Assembly: GCA_020847755.1 (NCBI GenBank)
Contig: JADLBK010000156.1
Location: 1 to 34,136 of the forward strand
DNA length: 34,136 bases
Direction: 5' to 3'
Source: Flavobacteriales bacterium
GTDB taxonomy: Bacteria > Bacteroidota > Bacteroidia > Flavobacteriales_F > PHOS-HE28
Positions 8,630 to 17,542 of the stretch are shown one piece after another. A program made the position numbers and the translations under genes. A model generated the notes under the pieces. That model had not been told where the DNA came from. It saw nothing but the letters and a program-made list of their open reading frames with translations, and did no database searches. Numbering within the stretch: the stretch's first letter is position 1; each line of letters begins with the position of its first letter.

Positions 8630-9231
8630 GAACCCTTTGGTCCGCCCTGCTCCTCCTCTCCCTGCTGCCCGCGGCCCGCGCCCAGCAGAACACCCTCGCC
8701 GACCTGCTGGCGGACAAGGTGGGGCTCACCTGGATCGGCGTGGACTACTCGGCGGCGAGGTTCACACCGCGCTACGAGTTCGGACCGCTGGACCAGGCCG
8801 GTGCCACGTTCTTCAACCGCTGGAACATGCTCTTCGAGAGCGAGTCGGCCAAGTACACGCCCTGTCCGCACATCAAGGTGAAGAACTGCGAGCAGTTCAC
8901 CAGCTACGTGGAGGCCGTGAACATGGCCGTGACCGTGCCCGAGGTGTGGAACAAGCCCGAACTGCAGCCCGAGGGCGTGCAGGAACTCGTGTCGCGGTAC
9001 AAGACCGATGACCGGCCCGGGGTCGGCATGGTGTACATCGCCATTGCCTACGACGGCAAGGCCCTGAAGGCCGACTACTATGTCACCTTCTTCGACATGG
9101 CCACGCGACAGGTGCTGCACACCGAACGCGTGAGCGCCACCCCCGGAGGGGCCGGCCTTCGCAACTTCTGGGCCTCCACGGTGATCAAGGTGAACGAACA
9201 GCTCAAGGGCATCCGCAGGAAACTCCAGTGA
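8626..9231 (+). CDS. Secreted protein of unknown function in the pigment locus
   Basis: A 201-residue protein beginning with a clear signal peptide (MRTLWSALLLLSLLPAARAQ). ATG 8626 overlaps the ligase stop as ATGA, which decides the start. The mature part is mixed alpha/beta, with a Cys pair (TPCPHIKVKNC, about residues 86-93) and a hydrophobic strand YIAIAYDGKALKADYYVTFFDM near residue 150, ending in a basic tail. I do not recognise a named domain. Its place between the ligase and the methyltransferase, both overlapped by four bases, says it is made with the pigment enzymes; a periplasmic carrier or accessory role would fit but cannot be shown. Confidence 0.8.
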   Translation: MRTLWSALLLLSLLPAARAQQNTLADLLADKVGLTWIGVDYSAARFTPRYEFGPLDQAGATFFNRWNMLFESESAKYTPCPHIKVKNCEQFTSYVEAVNMAVTVPEVWNKPELQPEGVQELVSRYKTDDRPGVGMVYIAIAYDGKALKADYYVTFFDMATRQVLHTERVSATPGGAGLRNFWASTVIKVNEQLKGIRRKLQ

Positions 9232-10340
9232 ACGTTGAACGGAACATGACGAAGATGGCACGAACGGCACGGCCGATGAGGAAGGCGCAGAAGGAACTCA
9301 CCGCCGTGGAGGCGAAGGCCGCCGCACAACGCATCGCCTTCGGCCCGATGGTGTTCCAGGCCTGCTGGATCATGCAGCGCAAGGGGCTCTTTGATGCGTT
9401 GGCCCAGGCAGGCACCAAGGGCCTCACCCGGGAGGAGCTGGCCCGGACCTCGGGATTGTCACCCTATGCGGTGATGGTGTTGACGGACATGGCGCTCACC
9501 GCCGATGTGCTGGCGATGAAGGACGGCCGGATGGTGCTGACCAAGACCGGCGTGATGCTGGCGTTCGACGACATGACGCGGGTGAACATGGACTTCACCG
9601 GCGATGTGTGCTACGCGGGCCTGGCCCACCTGGAGGAGGCGCTCGTGGAGGGCCGTCCCGCCGGGCTGAAGGTCTTCGGCGATTGGCCCACGGTGTACCA
9701 GGGGCTGGCCCATCTGCCGCCGCATGTGCGGAGCAGCTGGTTCCACTTCGACCATTATTACAGCGACCACTCGTTCCCGCCCGCGCTTGAGATCGTGTTC
9801 CGCGACCATCCGAAGGTGGTGATGGACGTGGGGGGCAACACGGGCAAATGGGCCTTGAGCTGCCTGCGCCACGACCCGAACGTGCGGATGTTGGTGGTGG
9901 ACCTGCCCGGTCAGTTGCGCGAAGTGGAACGCAACGTGAAGGCCGCCGGCTTCGGCGACCGCCTCACCACGGTGGCCGCGGACATGCTGGACCCCACGAG
10001 CACGCTTCCGGAAGGGGCGGACGCCATCTGGATGAGCCAGTTCCTGGACTGCTTCGGCGAGGACGAGATCGTGGCCATCCTGCGCAAGGCCCGCGCGGTG
10101 ATGCGGCCCGGCATGCCGCTGTACATCATGGAGACCTTCATCGACCGGCAGCGGTTCGAGGCGGCGGCGTTCTCGCTGGCGGCCACCTCGCTCTACTTCA
10201 CGGCCACCGCGAACGGGAACAGCCGCATGTACCGTGCGGAGCACTTCGCGCCCCTGGTCGCCGCGGCCGGCCTGCGGGTGGTGAAGGAGCACGACGACGT
10301 GGGCCAGGGCCACAGCATCTGGCGCTGCGAGCTGCCCTGA
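9228..10340 (+). CDS. SAM-dependent O-methyltransferase (plant COMT-like family)
   Basis: A 370-residue class I methyltransferase. The N-terminal ~110 residues are a winged-helix dimerisation domain (FQACWIMQRKGLFDALAQAG, LAYA-type helix ARTSGLSPYAV); the SAM-binding motif is VVMDVGGNTGKWAL with Asp200 and Gly-rich loop, followed by the acidic strand end LVVDLPGQ and the motif AADMLDP. This architecture is that of O-methyltransferases acting on phenols. It most likely methylates the aromatic head or another hydroxyl of the polyene. GTG 9228 gives the GTGA overlap with the previous stop that is also used at 26943 and 28914; ATG 9246 is an alternative. It is the last gene of the left-hand block; a repeat region follows. 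Confidence 0.88.
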   Translation: MNVERNMTKMARTARPMRKAQKELTAVEAKAAAQRIAFGPMVFQACWIMQRKGLFDALAQAGTKGLTREELARTSGLSPYAVMVLTDMALTADVLAMKDGRMVLTKTGVMLAFDDMTRVNMDFTGDVCYAGLAHLEEALVEGRPAGLKVFGDWPTVYQGLAHLPPHVRSSWFHFDHYYSDHSFPPALEIVFRDHPKVVMDVGGNTGKWALSCLRHDPNVRMLVVDLPGQLREVERNVKAAGFGDRLTTVAADMLDPTSTLPEGADAIWMSQFLDCFGEDEIVAILRKARAVMRPGMPLYIMETFIDRQRFEAAAFSLAATSLYFTATANGNSRMYRAEHFAPLVAAAGLRVVKEHDDVGQGHSIWRCELP

Positions 10341-10390
10341 GGCATTGGACCGGTGGCGCGTCGCCGCCCATCTTTCTTCTTCCTCCTTGG

Positions 10391-10524
10391 CTCGACATAG
10401 CCTTGCCGCGCTTCGCCAGAGCCGTCTGCGGCGGCGGCGCGGCGAAGGCTATGGTGAAGCCACCCCGCCTTCGCCAAGGCTATGGCGGAGATACCCCGCC
10501 TTCGCCAAGGCTATGGCGGAGATA
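10391..10524. repeat. 31-bp tandem repeat with inverted partner between convergent genes
   Basis: Two perfect tandem copies of a 31-bp unit occupy 10463-10493 and 10494-10524 (unit starts CCCCGCCTTCGCCAAGGC and ends GGCGGAGATA). A diverged third copy lies in phase at 10432-10462: the core AAGGCTATGG recurs at 10445, 10476 and 10507, exactly 31 bp apart. Each perfect copy contains the hairpin GCCTT-CGCC-AAGGC. Upstream, CATAGCCTTG at 10396-10405 is the exact reverse complement of CAAGGCTATG at 10475-10484, so a larger fold is possible. The second copy contains the stop codon and last residues of the minus-strand gene. The layout is REP-like; a role in ending transcription from both sides is possible, but there is no T-run. 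Confidence 0.85.
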
Positions 10525-12007
10525 CCACCACCTTCGCCCCGCTCACCCACCGCGACCCGTCCAGCAGATGCACATGGTACAGGCCTGGGGGAAAAGCTGA
10601 AAGGGGAAAGCTGAAATCTGAAACAGCCTGCGGCAGGGTTTCCTCCTGCACCAAGCGCCCCTGCGCATCCGTCAACGCCAGGCGCAAGGCCCCCCGCGCC
10701 GCGAAGCCCGCCGGCAAGCGCAAATCCACCTGCACAGCGCCACCCGCCACGACCGGGTTCGGCCACACCCGCAGCGCATTCCGCAGGTCCGTCACCTGCT
10801 CCAGGATGGCGTCGAACACCTGGCAGCCCGGCATCAAGCAACCAAAGCTGTCCACCTTCACCAGCCACGCGTCCTGGCTCACCAGCGCGCTGTCGAAGGC
10901 CGTGCCTGCCAGTATGAAGCCGCCGTCCAGGGTGCGGCGCACATCGTAGGTGTAGTTGGGCAGGTTCGTGGTCTGGTAGTAGCGCTTCCAAAGCAGGGTG
11001 CCCGTGCTGTCCAACCGCGACAGCATGCCCACCTGCACACCGTTCACGGTCGTTTGCCCTCCGCTCACCACCAGGTCACCATTGTCCATCTCAATGGGTT
11101 TGGCGTAGTACACGCCGAAAAAGGGTGGGTCCGGATCCGGCACTGACCACACCTCATCGCCATTGGCCTCCAGCAGGTACAGCACCGGGCGTAGGTCCGT
11201 TCCGCTGCTCGCCCGTTCGCCACCGGCCAGGGCGATGCGTCCGTTCCGAAGCACCGTCGCAAAGCCCGCATTGTCGCTCCACGGGCTGCCGTAGCTGCGT
11301 TGCCACAGCAGCTGCCCCGTGGCGTTCGTCCGCATCACGTGCATGTCGTACTGCCCGCCGCTCTGCACCTTGTAGCCGGCCAATATGAAGCCGCCGTCCG
11401 CCGTAGTGTCTATGCTATAGGCTACCTCAGGTCGCTGGGCGTCACCCAATCGTCTTGTCCACAATGTATCCCCATCAGGTCCATAGCGCACTACGTAAAA
11501 TTGACTCGCTACGGTCCCGGAATAACCTGCGGCACAGCAACCACTGTCAGGTGTTGCGCACAATGCGAAGAACGAATCGTGTATCGTATCCACCCCAACA
11601 ACCGATGTCCACAACGTGTCGCAAAGCGCCGAGAAACCAACCACGAATCCATCCGTGGGGTAAGCTCCAGTTGGGTTCATGCCACCAGCCCAAACCCAAT
11701 TGCCGTTGTGTAGCCGAGAAGCGATCCTTGATGTCCCGGATTCTAACGCGGCTCCTTGCTTCTCATAGACCCGTGTGTACAATGTGTCGCCGGTGTCGTC
11801 CACTGAACGGGCACGGAAATAGCCGTTCGCACCTTGATTCCATATCGTCAGTGTCCTATAAGATGTATCCGGAAAGGTCGCCACACTTCCCTGGACATCC
11901 GCGCTACCAGTACCCGACCCATCATAGAGTCGCATCCACCTGACGTCCTGAGCCTTGGCGAGCAGTGCGAAGAACCCAGCTAGCAATAAACTGAGTTCGC
12001 GTTTCAT
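10511..12007 (-). CDS. Secreted beta-propeller-like protein with type A T9SS sorting domain
   Basis: A 498-residue exported protein. The signal peptide is MKRELSLLLAGFFALLAKAQ; the ATG at 12007-12005 overlaps the TGA of the upstream minus-strand gene (ATGA). The body has repeated blades of the kind LDGGFILAGT, DGGFILAGY, GDTLWTRRLGD and GDEVWSV, typical of Bacteroidota proteins that read like PQQ/Kelch-type propellers. From about residue 412 (LRVWPNPVVAGG) to the end it is a type A T9SS sorting domain, with LALTDAQGRLV and FPPGLYHVHLLDG. The final residues VVVSPP and the TAG stop are encoded by the second copy of the 31-bp repeat. The 11400-12007 part is noticeably poorer in GC than the flanking pigment genes. 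The function on the cell surface is unknown. Confidence 0.85.
   Translation of the reverse strand: MKRELSLLLAGFFALLAKAQDVRWMRLYDGSGTGSADVQGSVATFPDTSYRTLTIWNQGANGYFRARSVDDTGDTLYTRVYEKQGAALESGTSRIASRLHNGNWVWAGGMNPTGAYPTDGFVVGFSALCDTLWTSVVGVDTIHDSFFALCATPDSGCCAAGYSGTVASQFYVVRYGPDGDTLWTRRLGDAQRPEVAYSIDTTADGGFILAGYKVQSGGQYDMHVMRTNATGQLLWQRSYGSPWSDNAGFATVLRNGRIALAGGERASSGTDLRPVLYLLEANGDEVWSVPDPDPPFFGVYYAKPIEMDNGDLVVSGGQTTVNGVQVGMLSRLDSTGTLLWKRYYQTTNLPNYTYDVRRTLDGGFILAGTAFDSALVSQDAWLVKVDSFGCLMPGCQVFDAILEQVTDLRNALRVWPNPVVAGGAVQVDLRLPAGFAARGALRLALTDAQGRLVQEETLPQAVSDFSFPLSAFPPGLYHVHLLDGSRWVSGAKVVVSPP
10590..10624. repeat. Short 14-bp-period repeat inside the T9SS sorting domain
   Basis: AAAGCTGAAA occurs at 10593-10602 and again at 10607-10616, followed by a partial AAATCTGAAA. 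On the coding (minus) strand this gives DFSFPLSAFPPG. It is a small low-complexity run within the gene, kept in frame. Confidence 0.6.
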
Positions 12008-15000
12008 GGTGCACGAAGAATGATCCTTGCTTGATCCACGCTCTCATCCTGGAATACGAGCTCGACGATATAGACACCAGGCTCCACAGGCCCAGGGTCG
12101 AGTTCAACTCCGTTCATCAGCAACGGTATCAAGCGGCCGTCCATCGCGCGCAGCCGCGCGGTACGGATTCGTAGATCGTTCTGGAGCAGGATACGGAAAG
12201 ACCTGTTCGTCGGGTTCGGATAGACCGTAATACCCGACGGTTCCGCTGTTGTCTGTGGTACTGTTTCCATACTTCTTATCCCAGGTAGGTCATCGTTGAT
12301 CTTCCAAGGGCACCGCATGTAGGGCTCTCGCGTCAGGTGGCGCAGCAGGGCCTTCGGGCTCATCGCCCCGTGCGGGTCGGCTGCGATCAGCTCGCGCAGC
12401 CAGGTCACATAGGCCGGGTCTTCCTGGCTCAATCCGGACAGTACGCTCAGCCGCAGTTGGTAGAGCTGGGTGGTCAGGCTGGGACTACCGCCCTCAGCGG
12501 CCAGCAGCAGTGCGATCACCGAGTCCGCGCGCACCAGGTCGCCCAAGGCCAGGTAATACGGTACCCAGCGGTGATGGTCCTCGGCGCTTTCGTCCAGCAC
12601 CTCCAGCAGGCTGTCCATCGGCTCGTGCTCCAGCACGTATTGCATCAGCATGTTCTCCGTGACACGCAGTTGTGCACGCAGCTCGGCGATCTGGTGCTCC
12701 AAGGCCAGGATCGTCAGGCTGTCCTCCTCGTGCTCCAGTTCGTCCTCCGCGCCCGCGATCAGGCTCTTATAGGCATCCCGGCGCTCAACCAACTCTGTTT
12801 TACTTCCTGTTAGCAGAGTTTCACAGGTTCTGTATGTGCTGTTTGGACAAGGAAAAGGAACAGGGACGTTCCCCGCCACAGGAAGCAGATCACTGTGGTC
12901 AGAATACATGAAACCTGGATTATCCGCCAGGGTGTTGTCGTCAAAGTAGAAATGATCTTTGGTGGCGGTGTCCGTATCCAAAGCTGAGAAGATGTTCCCA
13001 GCTTGCAGCTCGGCATCCAAGCAACTCCCTTGGTCCCGCAATAGCCCGAAGTTCAAGCTATCCCCGCTGATCCAATTGCTCACCACCGCAATGTCGTGGC
13101 GCAGCACATCGCTGGGCTCCCCGAAGGTGTTGCACTCCAGCATCAGCCCGTACGCGTCAATACCCTTGTTGCGCCCCTCGCATTGCACCGCCACATGCAC
13201 CCCGCTGATGCTGTTCATATGGGCCAGGCTGCTGGCCGGGTCGCTGCCGTTCACGTTGCTGCGGTTGATCACCATGCCGTAGCTGAGCCCGGTGGCGCTG
13301 CTGTCCAGCGCGCCGGCGGTGATCTCGTTGCCCTCGATGTGCATCTCTCGGCTCATCAGCGTATAGATACCCACCGGGTGGTCGTAGCCCACGTTCACAT
13401 CGTCGTCCGCGTAGCCATGCTGCTGGCTGGGCGGCACCTCGATGGTGTTGCCCAGGATCTTCGAGGGATAGGTCTCGCCCACCATCAGGATGGAGTGGAT
13501 GCAGTCCGTGAAAGCGTTGTTCGCGATCCGATGGGCGGTCAACCCTGCGGCACCCTCCAGCCACACGCCCTCGCTCAGGCCCTGGAATTCGTTGCTGTAG
13601 CACGTCACGCTGGCATCGAAACCGAAGACCCCCGTTCCCCGTCGATGGGGCGGGGGCGGGGTGCCTGGCCAGGTCGAACTGAACACGTTCCCCGTGATCA
13701 CCGGATTGAACACCCCTTCCAAGCTGATGTGTTCCGGAGAGGCCCCGCGTTCAGCCTGTCCGTGGTCCAGGTCCGCCTCGATCAGCGGCCCTACGTTCAG
13801 GAAGCTGCTGTTGCGGATGTCGCACAGGTTGCGCAAGGTTCCACCGCTCCCCGGGTTCGTCGTTCGTTTGATCCGCACCGCCCGGCCATTCTGCCGGAAC
13901 GTGCATCCATCCACGTGCACCACGCCACCGTTGTAGGCCTGCTCTCCGCTGGGGTCGTTCGTGCGGTACACGCGCACCGCCTCCCGTGCATGCTCGAACA
14001 CACAGCCTTCTGCGCGGAAGTACCCTTGCTCGTCGAAGTACAGGTTCTGCGTGGCGTCCTTCGTTCCCCACACCTCCACCCCATGCCACATGGTCCAGCA
14101 TGCGTTCGTGAAGGTCACCCCATCGGCGATCAGCTCGGCATTTCGCTCCACCACCACCTGGCCCATCGGTCCGAAGGCCAGTTCCACACCGCTGCCGATC
14201 GTCAAGCTGGCGCCCGGTCGCACGCGCAGGGTGCCACCGATCGTCAGCGTACCGTCGGTGTTGGCATCGCCCGGCAGGGTGCTCACCGTCCAGGTCGCCG
14301 AGCTGTCCACCACCACATCCCCCGCCTCCATGTATCAGTCGTCCAGGCAGGCCAGGCGGCAGGGCTTGTCCGGCGCCACCGCGCTCAGCGGCAGCACCGT
14401 GCCCCCCTGGTTCACCACCGTGAAGTTGCCGTCCACCACAGGGTCGTCGTAGTACAGGGTGCCGCCCGCCTCCACCACGATCACCGCGTCCATGATCGTC
14501 ACGCACGGTTCAATGATCAACGTGTTCCCGTCCGCGATGCGGTAGAACGAGGCCGAATCGCCCAGGGTGCTCGGCACGGGCACCAGCTGCGGGTCCAGCA
14601 GCCCCAGCGGGTCCACCGTCTCCACCGCCGCCCGGCTGGGGTGTGTGCCGTGCACGGTGCGGAAGGTGGTGCCTCCGGGGAACACCAGGGGCGTGCCTTG
14701 GTAGGCGCTGTCCATCGCGATCGTCACGTCGCTCGGGTTGTAGATCACCTTCTCCTGGGCGTTGATCAGTCGCAGGTCGATCGGCTTGTCGATCACGTAG
14801 GTGTGGGGCACCTCGTTCCACGGCGCGCCGCCCCACAGCGCGTCCATCTGGCCGGTGATGCTGTCCACGGCATAACCGGCGTAGCAACTTCCGTTGTTCG
14901 ACAACAGGGGGGCCTCCAGCAGGGCGTAGGGCGGTGGTCGGTCGGCCGTGGAGGCCGGGTCGAACGCATCGCTCAGGTCGTCCGGGTACAACTGCAACAG

Positions 15001-15824
15001 GTCTTCCCAGTCCAGGGGCACCGGGAAGTGGTTGGCCGTCCCTCCTCCCGCCACCCCGCTCCAGCCCGCGTTCGTCGTCGCTTCGTACGTGTGCCCGGCG
15101 CTGTCCGTGCGCACAAAGGGCCGAAAGCACAGGTCGTAATACTGCTTCTCGTTCGAAGGTCCGTCCACGAAAGGATAGTACCGCATCCGTCCGCGCGTGT
15201 GGTCATACACCCAGCTCACCGAGTCCAGGGCCACATCGTTGTCCCCAAGCAGGTACACGGTGTGTTTCAGCACTGTATGCGGTAGCAAGCTTCGTTCCCC
15301 AGGTCCCCGCATGTTCCAGGTGCACCACCGGCGATCATCTGCTCCGAGGCCGGCACTTGGTAGTCGCTCATCCAAGCCGACCCGCCCCCTTCCGATCCGG
15401 TGAAGTCGCCGCGCACCTCACGCATCAGCGTCCGGGTCGGTTCTGTCAGATACTGGTTCGTGCTGTTCCACGCCCAGCCCGTGCAACCATATCCTTCGGA
15501 TGTGTAGCCATAGCTCGCCAGGTCCGGCATCACCATCGGCCTCAGCACCGTGTCCAGCGGTGCCGGCGGCGGGGTGAAGGGGAAGGACACCACCTCGATC
15601 CGGTAGGTGGCGTAGCGATCCTGCTCGCCCAGGTTCCAATGCCCGTCCGAAAGAAAGATCTGATACTCCCCCACGTAGTTGTTGCAATTGCCTCCGCAAT
15701 TCAGGGGCACCGGCACCTGGAAGACCTGTCCGTCCAGGTCCGGGTAGGGGTTCACCATGTACTGCCCGCTCAGCGGCAGCCCCGTCGTCAGCACCACCGG
15801 CAGCATCCAACTCCGCGTGTCCAT
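12004..15824 (-). pseudogene. Long T9SS-secreted beta-helix-type surface protein, broken by a frameshift and an in-frame TGA
   Basis: Three open segments read as one protein of about 1270 residues. Segment one (15824 to ~15270) starts MDTRSWMLPVVL and ends ACYRIQC before a stop at 15269-15267; segment two continues in another frame as KHTVYLLGDNDVALDS and ends RLACLDD at TGA 14337-14335; segment three continues in the same frame two codons later (YMEAGDVVVDSSATW) to 12004. Segments two and three carry right-handed beta-helix-like repeats (GNTLIIEPCVTI, LRVRPGASLTIGSGVELAFG), and the end is a type A T9SS sorting domain (GITVYPNPTNRSFRIL ... GVYIVELVF). Segment three alone has no signal peptide, so it could not be exported even if translation restarted at ATG 14331. 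Assembly errors could explain one lesion; two independent ones make real decay more likely. Its stop overlaps the intact propeller gene. Confidence 0.75.
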
Positions 15825-15828
15825 GGGT

Positions 15829-15837
15829 GGGGGGGGG
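15829..15837. repeat. Run of nine G (C on the coding strand) just before a start codon
   Basis: A G9 homopolymer on the plus strand lies four bases upstream of the ATG at 15824 of the broken T9SS gene, between that codon and its candidate -7 box. It could alter the leader length by slipped-strand mispairing, or be coding (Pro run) if translation starts at 15908. Its length in the population is unknown. Confidence 0.5.
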
Positions 15838-15846
15838 TTAGTGGGT

Positions 15847-15854
15847 TGAAGGTA
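15847..15854 (-). promoter_or_regulatory. Possible -7 box for the broken T9SS gene
   Basis: On the minus strand the sequence reads TACCTTCA, the same octamer found before the PKD surface-protein gene at 673-680, 22 bp upstream of ATG 15824. No TTG is at the usual distance. A perfect 10-bp palindrome, TTGCATGCAA (15903-15912), lies further upstream in the same 167-bp gap; its role is unknown. Confidence 0.3.
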
Positions 15855-15991
15855 GGGAGAAGCGCTGAACTCCAGTGGCATGGGAAGGTCAGCCATACAC
15901 TCTTGCATGCAACAGCCTAACCGCCCGAACCTGTTCGCTCTACTACAGGCGGCTGATGGATCGGGAAGATGTGGTCAACCCGTACTTGCGG

Positions 15992-17542
15992 CTACCCCTT
16001 CACCACCACCTCCCCCCCGCCGGTCTCGCGCTGGATCTTCTCCACCAGATAGCGCTTGCCCAGCAGTTCCGCGCAGGTGACCACGCTGCTGACGGTGACC
16101 CCCAGGATGCCGTGCAGGTTGATGTTCTGCCCGGTAAGGAACAGGTTGGGGACCTTGGTACGGGGCGAGAGGTAGGTGCGCATCGGCGCGCTCGCCTCCT
16201 TTTGGATCCCGTAGGTGGTGCCTTCCGGGCAGCCGATGTAATCGCGGAAGGTGAGCGGCGTGGTGGTCCAGCGGCCGGTGATCGCGTCGCGCAAGGCGGG
16301 GTACCACCGATGCACGTGCTCCAGCACCTCCTCCGCGGCGCGGTGCTTGAACGCCTCGTAGTCGGCATCGCGTCCGCCGGGTTCGGCCACGGTGTTGCGC
16401 GTGCCCGCCCAGCGCGCCACTTCCGCGTAGGGCATGAAGGTCATGATGGACACCGCGTCCACCGTGCCGTCGTCGCCATGCATCAACGGTGTGAACAGCA
16501 TGAACTGGCCGCGCTGACGGCTGGAGCCCGGGTCCATGGGCGCCCACACGTCGTGATCGGCGAAGTGGTAGTGGTTGTGGTCGTGGTACGGGAACGACCC
16601 GGGCCGCAGCGCCAGGTGCACGCAGAAGGTGCCGATGGTGTTGTCCATCGCCTTCACGCGGTTGCGGTACGCGGGGCGCACACCGTCGCCGGTTATAATG
16701 TCCAGCACCGCGGCCGGATGCACGTCGGCCACCACGCGTCGGGCGGTGAAGCGATCGCCATCCGCGGTATGCACGGCGCGGACACCCATCGCGTCGGTGT
16801 CCAGGCGGGTGACGCGCTTGCGGGGCAGGATCACCGCACCGTGGGCGCGGGCCTCGCGGGCGAGCAGCTTGGCGAGCTGCGATCCACCGTCCACGCACCG
16901 CCAGGCGCTCTCGATGTAGGTGTTCAGCACGAGCGCGTGCATGTAGAAGGGCGTGCGGTCGCCACGGCCGGCGTGCAGCACGTTGGGCGCACCGAGCACG
17001 GCGCGCAGAGCGGGATCGCGGGTCAACGAGGCGATGTGGTCGCGGGCGTTCACCTGCAGGGCCGGATCCTCCCACTCGTTGTGCTCGGCATAGCGCAGGT
17101 AGTAGAGCGGGAAACGTTCGCAGGTGGCGCGAAGATCATCACTGAAGCGTTGGATGGCGGCGCGTTCACGCGGAAAGAGCCCGGTGAGCCGATCCACGAA
17201 ATGGGCATGGCCCTGCGCGAGGGGATGCTCCTGCGGATCGTCGCCGAAGGTGATGCGGTCGAAGCCGTCCACGTCCATGCGGTGCAGCTTCAGGCCGTCG
17301 CGGATGCCGAGGTAGCGGAAATAGCGGTCGAGGTTCTGGCCGGGCAGCAGACCGCCGAGGTAGTGCACACCGGTGTCGAAGAGCCGCTTCTCCCGGCTGA
17401 AGACCTGCAGGCTGCCGCCGAGCTGGCTGTTCTGTTCCAGCACGCACACGCTCAGGCCTTCGCGCGCCAGGATCACGGCGCATTCAAGCCCGCCGAGCCC
17501 GGCGCCGATCACCAGCACATCGAAGGAGCGGTCGCTGCTCAT
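15992..17542 (-). CDS. FAD-dependent oxidoreductase of the phytoene desaturase/retinol saturase type
   Basis: A 516-residue flavoprotein. The N-terminus has the Rossmann FAD-binding motif VIGAGLGGLECA (Gly13-Gly18) with a downstream acidic VLEQNSQLGGSLQ; the C-terminus has the second FAD contact LFLTGQNINLHGILGV. These two ends define the CrtI/all-trans-retinol 13,14-reductase superfamily, whose members reduce or desaturate conjugated polyenes. ATG 17542 overlaps the stop of the upstream fusion gene as ATGA, which decides the start over the much longer open frame. Cotranscription with that fusion and the polyene operon opposite suggests it adjusts the oxidation state of the polyene chain or ring; this is inferred. 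A distinct substrate such as a carotenoid cannot be ruled out, but no carotenoid genes are in the window. Confidence 0.9.
   Translation of the reverse strand: MSSDRSFDVLVIGAGLGGLECAVILAREGLSVCVLEQNSQLGGSLQVFSREKRLFDTGVHYLGGLLPGQNLDRYFRYLGIRDGLKLHRMDVDGFDRITFGDDPQEHPLAQGHAHFVDRLTGLFPRERAAIQRFSDDLRATCERFPLYYLRYAEHNEWEDPALQVNARDHIASLTRDPALRAVLGAPNVLHAGRGDRTPFYMHALVLNTYIESAWRCVDGGSQLAKLLAREARAHGAVILPRKRVTRLDTDAMGVRAVHTADGDRFTARRVVADVHPAAVLDIITGDGVRPAYRNRVKAMDNTIGTFCVHLALRPGSFPYHDHNHYHFADHDVWAPMDPGSSRQRGQFMLFTPLMHGDDGTVDAVSIMTFMPYAEVARWAGTRNTVAEPGGRDADYEAFKHRAAEEVLEHVHRWYPALRDAITGRWTTTPLTFRDYIGCPEGTTYGIQKEASAPMRTYLSPRTKVPNLFLTGQNINLHGILGVTVSSVVTCAELLGKRYLVEKIQRETGGGEVVVKG

Noticed and set aside
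10391-10524. CRISPR array
   Set aside because: The 31-bp units are directly adjacent with no spacers, and there are no cas genes.
14329-14337. Selenocysteine or stop-codon reassignment at the in-frame TGA
   Set aside because: TGA ends many intact genes here (for example icd and the MATE gene), and no selenoprotein family or hairpin is suggested.
15255-15300. Programmed ribosomal frameshift in the T9SS gene
   Set aside because: No slippery heptamer or following stem is visible, and a second lesion lies in the same gene.
15903-15912. Palindrome TTGCATGCAA as an operator
   Set aside because: A single 10-bp palindrome without a second copy or regulator is too weak to call a site.
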